Assembly (NCBI RefSeq): GCF_046244365.1 | Contig: NZ_CP176395.1 | Span: 7,564,001 to 7,628,000 of the forward strand | Reading direction: 5' to 3' | Length of the DNA: 64,000 nucleotides | Origin: Paenibacillus_V sp046244365 | GTDB taxonomy: Bacteria; Bacillota; Bacilli; Paenibacillales; NBRC-103111 | In this document: piece by piece, positions 32,201 through 41,247 of the stretch | How positions within the stretch are numbered: position 1 is the first letter of the stretch | How the letters are laid out: each line of letters starts with the position of its first letter | The notes under the pieces: model-generated | What the model was told of the DNA's origin: nothing | Databases searched by the model: none | Seen by the model: the letters and a program-made list of their open reading frames with translations, nothing else | Made by a program: the position numbers and the translations under genes

Positions 32201-35200
32201 ATCGCGTTCAACGTCCCCGTTCCCAAGGCAACGGTTCCGTCTTTGAACGTCACCGTGCCCGCCGGTATTCCGCTGCCCGGAGCTATCGCCTCTACGGTCG
32301 CCGTGAACGTAATGGACTCACCGTAAGCGCTAGTTGACTTCGAGCTTGCCAGCGATGCTGCCGTACCGGCTTTATTGACTGTAACGGATGCCGATGCCGC
32401 AGACGAGCTGCCGGAATAGTTTGCATCGGCCCCGTACACCGCCGTTACGCTATGCGTGCCGACTTCCAGCGCGGAGGTCACGAACGTTGCAACACCGCTG
32501 CCGTTCAACGTCCCCGAACCAAGCTCCTTCGTACCGTTCATAAACTTCACCGTGCCCGTCGGCACTCCGCTTCCCGGAGCTGCTACCGTTACGGTCGCCG
32601 TGAATGTAACGGACTGGCCGCTTACCGTCGAACTCAAGGAGCTCGTCATGGCTGTTGCGGTCGCTGCCGCTTCCACCGTCTGTGTATGCGCAGCCGATGT
32701 GCTGCCGGTGAAATCGTTGTCCCCGGCGTATACCACGGTCAGACTGTTAGCACCGACATGTAGTGCGGAAATCGTGAGCGAGGCTGTGCCGTTTCCGTCC
32801 AACGCACCCGTGCCTAAGTCGGTCGCACCGTCTTTGAACGTTACCGTCCCTGTCGGCGTACCCGGTGCCGGCGAAATGCCCGATACGGTCGCCGTGATCG
32901 TCACCGGCTCGCCGTACTTGCTCGGGTTTGACGAGGTTGTTACCGTCGTCGTCGTTGCGCCTTTGTTTACCGTCTGCGCGAGTGCGCCCGATGCGCTTGT
33001 GACGTAGTTGCCATCTCCGCTATATACCGCGCTTATGCTGTGTACACCTGCGCTCAGCGTCGTTACGGACAAAGTCGCTGTGCCGCTTCCGTCCACCGGC
33101 TCCGTGCCCAACACCGTCGCACCATCCTTGAACGTCACGGTGCCCGCCGGCACAGCGCTTCCTTGCGTTGCCCCCGTCACCGTCGCCGTGAAAGCGACCG
33201 GTTCTGCGTTGCCGCTCGGATTGGAAGAGCTGGCGAGCGTTACCGACGTTACGGCCGGATCGACCGTCTGCGTATACGCACCGGAGATGACGGAGGTATA
33301 ATTGCCGTCGCTAGCGTACACCGCCGTCACACTATGCGTACCTACTCCCAAGGACGAAGTCGTGAACGTCGCAACGCCGTTATTCAGCGTTGCCATGCCC
33401 AACACCGTCACGCCATCCTTGAACGTCACGGTGCCCGTCGGCGTTCCGCTTCCAGGGGCTACTGCTCCCACAGTCGCTGAGAGCGTCACCGGCTCGCCGT
33501 ACTTGCTCGGGTTTGCCGAACTCGTTACCGTAGCTGTTGTCGCTGCCTCATTGACTGTCTGCGCAACCGGCGACGATGTGCTTGGCGTGAAATGGCTGTC
33601 GCCTGCGTACTCCACCGTCACGCTGTGGGCCCCAACCGCCAAGGACGATGTCGTGAACGTCGCGACTCCGCTGCCGTTGAGCGTCCCCGTCCCAAGCTCC
33701 GCTGCACCGTCCATTAACTTCACCGTACCCGTCGGCGTTCCGCTGCCCGGAGCCGCTGCCGATACCGTCGTCGTGAACATGACGGACTCTCCGTAAACGC
33801 TAGTTGACTTCGAGCTCGCCAGTGATGCTGCCGTACCGGCTTTATTGACTGTAACGGATGCCGATGCCGCAGACGAGCTACCGGAATAGTTTGCATCGGC
33901 CCCGTACACCGCCGTTACGCTATGCGTCCCGACTTCCAGCGCGGAGGTCGTGAACGTTGCAACACCGCTGCCGTTCAACGTCCCCGAACCAAGCTCCTTC
34001 GTACCGTTCATAAACTTCACCGTGCCTGTCGGCACTCCGCTTCCCGGAGCTGCTACCGTTACGGTCGCCGTGAATGTGACGGACTGGCCGCTTACCGTCG
34101 AACTCAAGGAGCTCGTCACAGCTGTTGCGGTCGCTGCCGCTTCCACCGTCTGCGTATGCGCAGCCGATGTGCTGCCGGTGAAATCATTGTCCCCGGCATA
34201 TACCGCGGTCAGACTGTTCGCACCGAATTGCAGTGCGGAGGTCGTGAGCGAGGCTGTGCCACTTCCGTCCAACGTACCCGTGCCTAAGTCGGTCGTTCCG
34301 TTTTTGAACGTTACCGTGCCTGTCGGCGTACCCGGTGCCGGCGAAATGCCCGATACGGTCGCTGTGATCGTTACCGGCTCGCCGTACTCGCTCGGGTTCG
34401 GCGTGGTTATTACGGTCGTTGTCGTTGCGCCTTTGTTTACCGTCTGCGCGAGTGTGCCCGATGCGCTTGTGACGTAGTTGCCATCTCCGCTATATACCGC
34501 GCTTATGCTGTGTACACCTGCGCTCAGCGTCGTTACAGACAAAGTCGCTGTGCCGCTTCCGTCCACCAGCTCCGTGCCCAACACCGTCGCACCATCCTTG
34601 AACGTTACGGTGCCCGCCGGCGCAGCGCTTCCTTGCGTTACCCCCGTCACTGTCGCCGTGAAAGCGACCGACTCGCCGCTGCCGCTCGGATTCAGCGAGC
34701 TCGCGAGCGTTACGGACGTTACCGCCGGATTGACCGTCTGCGCATGTACGCTCGATGTGCTTAATGCGAAACGGCCATCACCCGCGTATTCCGCTGTCAC
34801 GCTATGTGCGCCGACTCCCAAGGACGAAGTCGTGAACGTCGCAACGCCGTTATTCAGCGTTGCCATGCCCAGCAACGTTGCGCCATCCTTGAACGTCACG
34901 GTGCCCGTCGGCGTTCCGCTTCCAGGGGCTACTGCTCCCACAGTCGCCGTGAGCGTCACCGGCTCGCCGTACTTGCTCGGGTTTGCCGAACTCGTTACCG
35001 TAGCTGTTGTCGCTGCCTCATTGACTGTCTGCGTAACCGGCGACGATGTGCTTGACGCGAAATGGCTATCGCCCGCGTACTTCACCGTCACATTGTGAGT
35101 ACCAACCGCCAAGGACGATGTCGTGAACGTCGCGACGCCGCTGCCGCTCAGCGTCCCCGTCCCGAGCTCCGTCGTGCCGTCCATAAACTTCACCGTACCG

Positions 35201-38200
35201 GTCGGCGTTCCGCTGCCCGGAGCTGTTGCCGATACCGTAGCCGTGAATGTGACGGACTCTCCGTAAACGCTAGTTGGCTTCGAGCTTGCCAGCGATGCTG
35301 CCGTACCGGCTTTATTGACTGTAACGGATGCCGATGCCGCTGACGCGCTGCCGGAATAGTTTGCATCGGCCCCGTACACCGCCGTTACGCTATGCGTCCC
35401 GACTTCCAGCGCCGATGTCGCGAATGTCGCGACACCGCTGCCATTAAGCGTTCCCGAACCAAGCTCCGCCCCGCCGTTCATAAACTTCACCGTGCCTGTC
35501 GGCACTCCGCTTCCCGGAGCTGCTGCAGATACGGTCGCCGTGAACGTAACGGACTGGCCGCTTACCGTCGAGCTCAAGGAGCTCGACACAATCGTCGCGG
35601 TCGCTGCCGCTTCCACTGTCTGCTTATGCGCAACCGACGTGCTGCTGGTGAAATCGTTGTTGCCGGCGTATACCGCGGTCAGATTGTTCGCACCGACTTG
35701 TAGTGCCGAGGTCGTGAGCGAGGCTGTACCGCTTCCGCCCAACGTACCTATTCCTAAGACGGTCGTTCCGTCTTTGAATGTTACACTGCCTGTCGGCGTA
35801 CCTGGTGCCGGTGAAATTCCCGATACGGTCGCCGTAATCGTCACCGGCTCGCCGTACTTGCTCGGGTTCGGCGTGGTTATTACGGTCGTTGTCGTCGAAC
35901 CTTTGTTTACCGTCTGCGCGAGTGCACTCGATGCGGCATCCGCATAGTTCGGGTCTCCGCTATATACGGCGGTTATGTTATGTGCGCCAACGCTTAGAGT
36001 AGAAATGGACAAAGTCGCTGTACCGCCCGCATTCAATGCCACTACTCCTAACACGGTCGTTCCTTCCTTGAATTTCACCGTAGCTGTCGGCGCTTCGCTG
36101 CCTTGCGTTGCCGCCATTACCGTGGCCGTAAAGCTGACCGACTCGCCGCTGCCGCTCGGATTCAGCGAGCTCGCGAGCGTTACGGACGTTACCGCCGGAT
36201 TGACCGTCTGCGCATGTACGCCCGATGTGCTTAATGCGAAACGGCCATCACCCGCGTATTCCGCTGTCACGCTGTGTGAGCCGACTCCCAAGGACGAAGT
36301 TGTGAACGTCGTAACGCCGCTATTCAGCGTTGCCGTGCCCAACACCGTCACGCCATCCTTGAACGTCACGGTGCCCGTCGGCGTTCCGCTTCCAGGGGCT
36401 ACTGCTCCCACAGTCGCCGAGAGCGTCACCGGCTCGCCGTACTTGCTCGGGTTCGCCAAACTCGTTACCGCTACCGTTGTCGCTGCCTCATTGACTGTCT
36501 GTGCAACCGGCGACGATGTGCTTGACGCGAAATGGCTATCGCCCGCGTACTTCACCGTCACATTGTGAGTACCAACCGCCAAGGACGATGTCGTGAACGT
36601 CGCGACTCCGCTGCCGCTGCCGCTCAGTGTCCCCGTCCCGAGCTCCGTCGTGCCGTCCATAAACTTCACCGTACCGGTCGGCGTTCCGCTGCCCGGAGCA
36701 GCTGCCGATACCGTAGCCGTGAATGTGACGGACTCTCCGTATTGGCTCGGGTTGACCGAACTCGTCACAGCTGTCGTCGTTACCGCCTTATTAACCGTGT
36801 GCGAAAGCTGCAACGATGCGCTGCCGATGAAATTCCCATCGCTTCCATAGACCACCGTCACGTTGTACGTCCCGACTTCCAAGGCCGATGTCGCGAATGT
36901 TGCGACGCCGCTGCCGTTCAGTGTTCCCGACCCGAGCTCCACCCCGCCGTTCATAAACTTCACCGTGCCTGTCGGCACTCCGCTTCCCGGAGCTGCTGTA
37001 GATACGGTCGCCGTGAACGTGACCGATTCGCCGTATTGGCTCGGGCTCGGTGAACTCGATACCGATGCCGTGGTCGAAGCCTTGCCGACAGTCAAACTTT
37101 GTGCCGATGAATCGCTTGCCGCTTTGTCCGCTTCCCCGCTGTAGTGCCCGGTTATCCAGTGCGCACCGACAGCAAGCGTCGTCACAGCAAGCGTCGCTTT
37201 GCCGCTTCCGTCGACGGTCGCTGTACCGAGCTCGCTTGCGCCGTCTTTAAACGTTACGGTACCCGCGGGAGTTCCCGTTCCCGGCGGCAGCACGGTAACC
37301 GATGCGGTGAGCGTCACCATCTGTCCATAAACGGGCGAACTGGAAGAAATAGCGATCGTTGTCTCTGTCGCATTCTTATCGATCGTTGTAGGGTCCGTAG
37401 CCGTATTGTTTGCGCTGTTCGTATCCCCGCCACCGGAAACGGCAGCCGCATTGGTTAAGCTAGATGGCGCATTTGGTGCCACATCCACTGTTACCGTAAT
37501 AGGCGGGTAGCTTGCTCCCGGACTTAATCCATCCGAACGGGAACAGCTTGTACTTGCAAGCGTACAGGTCCACCCGGTTCCGCTCATGGAGACCGCCGTT
37601 AACCCGGCAGGAATCGTCTCATTAACGGTAACCGTCCCGCTCGTTGCGGCCGCCCCTTTGTTCGTCACCTGCAGGGTATAAACCGCTCCGGTTTGTCCTG
37701 CACGGAAATTACCCGTATGCGATTTGGCAATTCCCAGATCCGGTTTAGGGACGATTGTCAACTGAAACGTATCCGACATCGTTAGCACCTTGCCGCCCAC
37801 CGTACTGGAAACCGTTACGGTAACGGTAACCGTTCCACTTTTGCCGGCAGCCGGCGTTATGCTTAACGTCCGGGCTTCTCCCGTCCCTGCAACCTGCATA
37901 TTGGCCGACGGCACGATTGATGGATCGTTTGCTGTCGCGACTACCGTTAGAGTCCCCGAACTTGCATCGCCAACGCGGAAATTGACTGCTGCCGTGCTGC
38001 CGCTATCCATCGTTTGATCCGGGATGTCCGAAATCGTCGGATGTGCTTCATAGGCGCCGATATCGATTGTCTTTGTCGTATCCGCGTCTGCGGAATCCGC
38101 AAGCCTGACGAACCCCGTCCCGCGTTGATCATAACCGCCGCCGGGCGCCAAAGCGGAATTGCCTGCTTCGATCGCCGGGCTGCCGAACAGCAGCGCATGG

Positions 38201-39528
38201 GTTTTCGTCGGACCGCCGTTGTCGGCAAGCGGTCCAAGCTTCGGGTCGGATACTCCGACCTGGTTGCCGTTTGTGCCTCCGTTCAACCCTCCGGAAGCGA
38301 GTGATGTTCCGATCAAATTATTTTGACTGGTTCCGGCATTCATACTTCCTTCAATATCACTTAGCAAGGAACTATTTGTATTGCCGGCTACGATTGTATT
38401 GTATAAGGCAGGATTCGCCCCGTAAGCGACGTAAATGCCTCCCCCGTTGTATATGCCTGCAAATGACGTACTCGACACGTTGTTGTAGATGGTTGCGTTT
38501 CGAATGACGTTGGCATTCGCAAGCGCCGACTCCAAATACAAGCCACCTCCGTTACGGGCACTCTTGTTTCCGCTAGCGGTAGAGTTCTCCAGTGTCAGTG
38601 GCGAACCAGTGTGAATCCCTCCTCCGCCAAGATTCGCGATATTCGCCGAGATGGTGCTGCCCGCAATTTTACGGGAGCCAATTCCTACTGAAGCGATGCC
38701 ACCGCCATATGCCGTTCTCGACTGATTGTCGTCGATCGTCGACGAGATCATCTCGAAGGACGCATCTCCGTCTATATACAGTCCGCCGCCTCGTTTTTCG
38801 GAAACGTTTTTCTCGATGACGCTTTTCTCGACTTTGATCGTCGCCCCGGACTTACCCGATAGCAGCAGGCCCCCGCCACCGTCCCCCGATCCGTTGTCGT
38901 TTTCGCTGACGATCGTATTGTAGAGCGTGAAGCTACGGTTGCCCGGATCGGCGGCAATGCCCGCCCCTCCGTAGACGGCGGCTCCGGTTAGCTTTCCGTA
39001 CCTGATCCAGACCGATTTGATCGCCACGTCAATGTTTAAGGAAAGGTCAGGATTGATGTCAAAAACCCGGTCGATCCCGACTCCCCGGGAACTGCCGGCC
39101 TGAATGATCGTGCTTCTGGGATCTCCGTCCGGATTTCCGTTATTGCCGATGATCGTGATGCTGCTGAGAATGTCGAGATCTCCGGTGGCAGCCATATCTT
39201 CCGACGCTCCCCCAAGCGATAGCGTGTATGTATCGGTTGGAAGAATGATCGTATGAGGCCCGGGAGTCTTATTCGCCTCCATAATAGCCGCCCTTAGCGT
39301 ACATTTATTCGAATTATCCTCGCATTTGCCGTCGCCGGGAGTTTTATCGGCACTATCGAAATTTGAATTGACAAAGAAATCCGCCGCCAGGGCTTGTCCC
39401 CCCGGCAACGCTGCAAACAACAATCCTGCCAGCACCCCGGCTATTGCCCATCTGACCGAAGAAATCGGTAACGTCCCAATCATCCGTTCCGCCAGTTGCC
39501 CTAAGGCACTTCTCCACGTGTTTCTCAT
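29269..39528 (-). CDS. Giant S-layer-anchored surface protein: CSLREA/beta-helix, DUF11, 21 Ig-like repeats, SLH
   Basis: A secreted protein of about 3419 residues. Domains in order: signal peptide ending GGQALA-A near residue 49; CSLREA-type stretch FFVNSNFDS…CTLRAAIMEAN; right-handed parallel beta-helix with choice-of-anchor-like repeats (about 100-490); a DUF11 domain (about 593-719); and 21 tandem Ig-like repeats of about 98 residues (about 720-2780), each of the type PTGTVTFKDG…LGTGTLNGSG…VYAGD. Then come a Big_2-like domain, a cadherin-like beta-sandwich, an Asn/Gly linker (about 2958-3010), an undetermined domain, and three S-layer homology domains at the C-terminus (for example GYPDNSFRPAGNVTRAEF) that bind pyruvylated cell-wall polymer. 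It probably serves as a long surface stalk or adhesin. ATG 39528 follows GGGGAG; an upstream TTG adding ten residues is less likely. Confidence 0.9.
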   Translation of the reverse strand: MRNTWRSALGQLAERMIGTLPISSVRWAIAGVLAGLLFAALPGGQALAADFFVNSNFDSADKTPGDGKCEDNSNKCTLRAAIMEANKTPGPHTIILPTDTYTLSLGGASEDMAATGDLDILSSITIIGNNGNPDGDPRSTIIQAGSSRGVGIDRVFDINPDLSLNIDVAIKSVWIRYGKLTGAAVYGGAGIAADPGNRSFTLYNTIVSENDNGSGDGGGGLLLSGKSGATIKVEKSVIEKNVSEKRGGGLYIDGDASFEMISSTIDDNQSRTAYGGGIASVGIGSRKIAGSTISANIANLGGGGIHTGSPLTLENSTASGNKSARNGGGLYLESALANANVIRNATIYNNVSSTSFAGIYNGGGIYVAYGANPALYNTIVAGNTNSSLLSDIEGSMNAGTSQNNLIGTSLASGGLNGGTNGNQVGVSDPKLGPLADNGGPTKTHALLFGSPAIEAGNSALAPGGGYDQRGTGFVRLADSADADTTKTIDIGAYEAHPTISDIPDQTMDSGSTAAVNFRVGDASSGTLTVVATANDPSIVPSANMQVAGTGEARTLSITPAAGKSGTVTVTVTVSSTVGGKVLTMSDTFQLTIVPKPDLGIAKSHTGNFRAGQTGAVYTLQVTNKGAAATSGTVTVNETIPAGLTAVSMSGTGWTCTLASTSCSRSDGLSPGASYPPITVTVDVAPNAPSSLTNAAAVSGGGDTNSANNTATDPTTIDKNATETTIAISSSSPVYGQMVTLTASVTVLPPGTGTPAGTVTFKDGASELGTATVDGSGKATLAVTTLAVGAHWITGHYSGEADKAASDSSAQSLTVGKASTTASVSSSPSPSQYGESVTFTATVSTAAPGSGVPTGTVKFMNGGVELGSGTLNGSGVATFATSALEVGTYNVTVVYGSDGNFIGSASLQLSHTVNKAVTTTAVTSSVNPSQYGESVTFTATVSAAAPGSGTPTGTVKFMDGTTELGTGTLSGSGSGVATFTTSSLAVGTHNVTVKYAGDSHFASSTSSPVAQTVNEAATTVAVTSLANPSKYGEPVTLSATVGAVAPGSGTPTGTVTFKDGVTVLGTATLNSGVTTFTTSSLGVGSHSVTAEYAGDGRFALSTSGVHAQTVNPAVTSVTLASSLNPSGSGESVSFTATVMAATQGSEAPTATVKFKEGTTVLGVVALNAGGTATLSISTLSVGAHNITAVYSGDPNYADAASSALAQTVNKGSTTTTVITTPNPSKYGEPVTITATVSGISPAPGTPTGSVTFKDGTTVLGIGTLGGSGTASLTTSALQVGANNLTAVYAGNNDFTSSTSVAHKQTVEAAATATIVSSSLSSTVSGQSVTFTATVSAAAPGSGVPTGTVKFMNGGAELGSGTLNGSGVATFATSALEVGTHSVTAVYGADANYSGSASAASASVTVNKAGTAASLASSKPTSVYGESVTFTATVSATAPGSGTPTGTVKFMDGTTELGTGTLSGSGVATFTTSSLAVGTHNVTVKYAGDSHFASSTSSPVTQTVNEAATTATVTSSANPSKYGEPVTLTATVGAVAPGSGTPTGTVTFKDGATLLGMATLNNGVATFTTSSLGVGAHSVTAEYAGDGRFALSTSSVHAQTVNPAVTSVTLASSLNPSGSGESVAFTATVTGVTQGSAAPAGTVTFKDGATVLGTELVDGSGTATLSVTTLSAGVHSISAVYSGDGNYVTSASGTLAQTVNKGATTTTVITTPNPSEYGEPVTITATVSGISPAPGTPTGTVTFKNGTTDLGTGTLDGSGTASLTTSALQFGANSLTAVYAGDNDFTGSTSAAHTQTVEAAATATAVTSSLSSTVSGQSVTFTATVTVAAPGSGVPTGTVKFMNGTKELGSGTLNGSGVATFTTSALEVGTHSVTAVYGADANYSGSSSAASASVTVNKAGTAASLASSKSTSVYGESVMFTTTVSAAAPGSGTPTGTVKLMDGAAELGTGTLNGSGVATFTTSSLAVGAHSVTVEYAGDSHFTPSTSSPVAQTVNEAATTATVTSSANPSKYGEPVTLSATVGAVAPGSGTPTGTVTFKDGVTVLGMATLNNGVATFTTSSLGVGTHSVTAVYASDGNYTSVISGAYTQTVDPAVTSVTLASSSNPSGNAEPVAFTATVTGATQGSAVPAGTVTFKDGATVLGTEPVDGSGTATLSVTTLSAGVHSISAVYSGDGNYVTSASGALAQTVNKGATTTTVTTSSNPSKYGEPVTITATVSGISPAPGTPTGTVTFKDGATDLGTGALDGNGTASLTISALHVGANSLTVVYAGDNDFTGSTSAAHTQTVEAAATATAMTSSLSSTVSGQSVTFTATVTVAAPGSGVPTGTVKFMNGTKELGSGTLNGSGVATFVTSALEVGTHSVTAVYGADANYSGSSSAASASVTVNKAGTAASLASSKSTSAYGESITFTATVEAIAPGSGIPAGTVTFKDGTVALGTGTLNAIGVSTFTTSSLGVGAHSVTAEYGGDGNFTAAASGMLAQTVNQAETTISLAGSVTTAVYGKEIVLTASVTATTPESGILIGEVVLTENGTVIGAKSSVNGSGQAIFTISSLPIGQHSIIAQFDGGDSFKGSVSPAFVITIVQHTTSVSLKSSAVSDAVYGQPIILTAKVDSDDTPTGEIMITNGVSNLGTTSLNDDGEAVFALESLLPGTYTFIAEYSGDSSNFASTSSPLLLRVGKAKTETSMQTVTQVAYGEPFIVTASVKVIAPGAGIPSGSIELSSDKGPLGTLQMDGAGNASVTIEHLPLGTYTITAEYMGGLLFEGNASSETVYVYDPLSALLLDSTAYTLTVDETHETVATAVYGSTERRNVTQLSMYSSSNPAVATVDLGGVVKAVGEGNTEITVQFGGMTAKVKITVVKKPNNNAALSKLTLSEGSLAFDPNKPHYDIIVGVNVRNLQIKAEAAETLASVKIGNLESSMGAAAAELLLDAGKNDPIRIVVTAPDRKTVREYVLTITRERDNGNGNGNGNGNGNGNSNTGNGNGNGNSNTGNGSGNGSNNDNGGKDGEAPDINWIVPSANSTIGLTLIGVTVSQSDGTQTVKVSEEDLAKQLKETRAPQIYIVPVPAGNARVELSASIVGKIGSNNPNNRIGLQVKGAGFELPLKLSVPQAIASLLGIPVEQAERASLSIEIKEKKDAVVPNAVVKPVQISMSVSAQGKTVDFNHFNGNYYKLAFELPDSVDPNEAVGVAVGEDGKVYPVPSEVKEVDGKKVVVLHADRNGTFAVVKHTAKFMDIEDSWARAIIQRMANKMAVAGYPDNSFRPAGNVTRAEFSAILARALGMQADASPTNLGFTDVGKDNWFAGYVRAMVSAGIISGYEDGTFRGDKQITREEATILLSRAMAYVKSGSSPRNNGDQPKDVFTDKDQIGSFAQDAIVEASRNGLIDGYEDGSFRPHGFANRAETVTMMSNLLDYLGFDRT
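30557..30650. repeat. Minisatellite encoding the Asn/Gly linker
   Basis: Two identical 33-base units at 30557-30589 and 30590-30622 (TTTCCTGTGTTGCTATTGCC…) are followed by a TTGCCG hexamer repeated about four times. They encode the GNGNGNSNTGN linker before the wall-anchoring end of the giant protein. Both are in multiples of three, so copy-number change would only alter linker length. Confidence 0.85.
32085..36500. repeat. Three 1470-bp higher-order repeats, each five Ig domains
   Basis: Ig domains 4-18 of the giant protein form three successive five-domain cassettes. Domain openings cycle in the order AATT…ANPSKYGEP, AVTSVTLASSLNPSG, GATTTTV…YGEP, AATATxxTSSLSSTVSGQ and AGTAASLASSK. The landmark TAGTTGACTT (TAGTTGGCTT in the last copy) falls at 32331, 33801 and 35271, spaced exactly 1470 bases, or 490 residues. 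Conservation of exact period indicates recent duplication of a whole five-domain block. Confidence 0.88.
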
Positions 39529-39578
39529 AATTTCTCCCCGAAAGATAGATTTCAGCAATCGCCCCTTATTCTGGAGGT

Positions 39579-40103
39579 TTATTGTCTCGGTGGGTAAATG
39601 CCGTCAATGCAAATAATAAAATGCAAAGCAAGGTAAGGCTGCATGTTATTGTGGGGCTGACTGCCTCCTGCCGCCCCAATTGCCTCCGCGTGCATGTTGA
39701 CATTTGGCGGTTCGTTAACGTACGCGGGAGTCCCGCGGCGGCCGGCCGTTTTGGACCAAACGGCATTAGCCGGGCTGCTTTGGGCAGATTTGCTTGCCGC
39801 CTTCACTTGATGGGAATGCAGCGGCATCTCGTTCGTAATCAAAGTCACACTGTCGGAACCGCCTGCTGCACCTACGATTCTAGGCGTAAGTCCCTGTCCA
39901 GCCCCTTGATGCATGGGGACGCACCCCATCATATTGGGAAGAGCAAAATTTGTTGTCCCGTTGCCGCCGTATCGAGTTCCAAGTACTGAAAATAATGCGG
40001 GGTAGTTAGAAACAGGCATCAGTTGCCCGTTGCAGAATGCCCAGCCATTTGGAGCATAATTGCCTGCAAATATACGAATTTCTCCAGTGTATGGATCTGC
40101 CAT
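39579..40103 (-). CDS. Tail-collar / microcystin-dependent protein family member (copy 3)
   Basis: A 174-residue protein of the phage tail collar family, called microcystin-dependent protein (MdpB) in bacterial genomes. The start MADPYTGEIRIFAGNYAPNG and WAFCNGQLMPV, then GTRYGGNGTTNFALPNMMG, are the family hallmarks. HSHQVKAA lies mid-protein, and the end is HFIICIDGIYPPRQ. These proteins form trimeric beta-rich fibre tips in phages; the role of the chromosomal version is not established. The start at 40103 follows AAGGGGG; an 18-residue upstream extension is not supported. It is last of three paralogues and directly upstream of the giant surface protein gene. Confidence 0.9.
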   Translation of the reverse strand: MADPYTGEIRIFAGNYAPNGWAFCNGQLMPVSNYPALFSVLGTRYGGNGTTNFALPNMMGCVPMHQGAGQGLTPRIVGAAGGSDSVTLITNEMPLHSHQVKAASKSAQSSPANAVWSKTAGRRGTPAYVNEPPNVNMHAEAIGAAGGSQPHNNMQPYLALHFIICIDGIYPPRQ

Positions 40104-40117
40104 ACTTATTCCCCCTT

Positions 40118-40618
40118 CTAGTTTCTTGTCGGATAAATTCCTGTTATCGCAATACAAAAGTTCAATACGGTATACGGCTGCATATTGTTATGCGGTTGAC
40201 TGCCTCCGGTTGAAGCAACGGCCTGTGGATTCATGACAGTATTTGGAGCGGCATTTCTCATATAGCCGGATACGGGAAGCGCCGCCCAAGCCTTCCCTGC
40301 CGGGTCGGCATCGTTCGCGGTGCTTGTGCTGGCCCGTGCCGTGTGAGTATGGGCGGGGATTTCGACGGTCGTAAGCGTATGCCTTTCTTCTCCTCCTCTA
40401 GTTCCCAGTGAACGGGAGGCTCCTACATGCAGCGGTACGCGCCCCTGCAAATTCGGCAATCCAAAATTAGTAACGCCATTGCCGCCGTAGGTAACTCCAA
40501 GCAACGAGAAGAGCGCGGTATTTGCCTGTATCGAAAGAATTTGGCCTTCACACGGGAGCCACCCCCTCGGAGTAAATCCAAACGCAAATAAACGTATTTC
40601 ACCCAAGAACGGTTCCAA
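40118..40618 (-). CDS. Tail-collar / microcystin-dependent protein family member (copy 2)
   Basis: A 166-residue paralogue: MEPFLGEIRLFAFGFTPRGW, then LPCEGQILSI, LLGVTYGGNGVTNFGLPNLQ, and an ending of NFCIAITGIYPTRN. It starts with TTG at 40618, placed after AAAGGGTGAAG; no ATG fits. A gap of 14 bases separates its stop from the next copy's start, and 34 bases separate it from the previous copy, so the three are one operon. Confidence 0.9.
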   Translation of the reverse strand: MEPFLGEIRLFAFGFTPRGWLPCEGQILSIQANTALFSLLGVTYGGNGVTNFGLPNLQGRVPLHVGASRSLGTRGGEERHTLTTVEIPAHTHTARASTSTANDADPAGKAWAALPVSGYMRNAAPNTVMNPQAVASTGGSQPHNNMQPYTVLNFCIAITGIYPTRN

Positions 40619-40652
40619 ACTGCTTCACCCTTTCTTTGCAACTATTTGTCTA

Positions 40653-41171
40653 TTACGATTGAGTCGGATATATGCCTTCCAAAGCGATGATATAGCTTAC
40701 TACAACGAATCTCATCATATTGTCGTGAGGCATACTCCCGCCTGACGGTAAGTTCGATTGCGGACTCATCGTGACATTTGCCGGATCGCTGCCGTAAGGA
40801 TCTATCGAGGTGGACGCCCAAACAGCATTCTCCGGACTGGTCGTATCCCCGGCTTCCGTATGCGCTTTAGCGGGATGGGTATGAGCAGGAAGCTCGCTTA
40901 CTGTCAACGTAACATTCTCTGCGCCCCCACTCTGGCCAAGCAGAAAGGTAGTGCCGGATTCATGGTTTTTCCCCTGGTCAATCGGAATTCTGCCCATCAA
41001 ATTCGGTAGAGCGAATGTCGTTTGTCCGTTGCCGCCGTACATCGTTCCAAGCAGACTAAACAAGACATCGTTTCCAGAAATGTTAAGTTCTTGTCCATTG
41101 CAAAGCGCCCATCCGTAAGGCGGATAATCACCTGCGAACATGCGTATTTCTCCCACAAACGGTTCTGCCAT
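40653..41171 (-). CDS. Tail-collar / microcystin-dependent protein family member (copy 1)
   Basis: A 172-residue paralogue: MAEPFVGEIRMFAGDYPPYG, WALCNGQELNI, LLGTMYGGNGQTTFALPNLM, AHTHPAKAHT and the end VVSYIIALEGIYPTQS. It begins at ATG 41171 after AAGGAA, not eight codons upstream. It is the first gene of the three-copy set. No tail tube, sheath, baseplate or lysis gene is nearby, so this is not a prophage or tailocin segment. Confidence 0.9.
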   Translation of the reverse strand: MAEPFVGEIRMFAGDYPPYGWALCNGQELNISGNDVLFSLLGTMYGGNGQTTFALPNLMGRIPIDQGKNHESGTTFLLGQSGGAENVTLTVSELPAHTHPAKAHTEAGDTTSPENAVWASTSIDPYGSDPANVTMSPQSNLPSGGSMPHDNMMRFVVVSYIIALEGIYPTQS

Positions 41172-41247
41172 ACTTCCACATTCCTTTCGAGTCATTTATG
41201 CTTTTAATAGTTTACTTCGTTTAGTTTAAATTTTGTTTAAAGTACTC

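Noticed and set aside
32081..37458. Series of long plus-strand open frames opposite the Ig-repeat region
   Set aside because: They mirror the repeat period of the minus-strand gene, have no ribosome binding sites, and their repetitive text is the antisense reading of Ig domains.
39579..41171. Prophage or tailocin tail module
   Set aside because: Only collar-type proteins are present; no sheath, tube, baseplate, tape measure, holin or lysin genes flank them.
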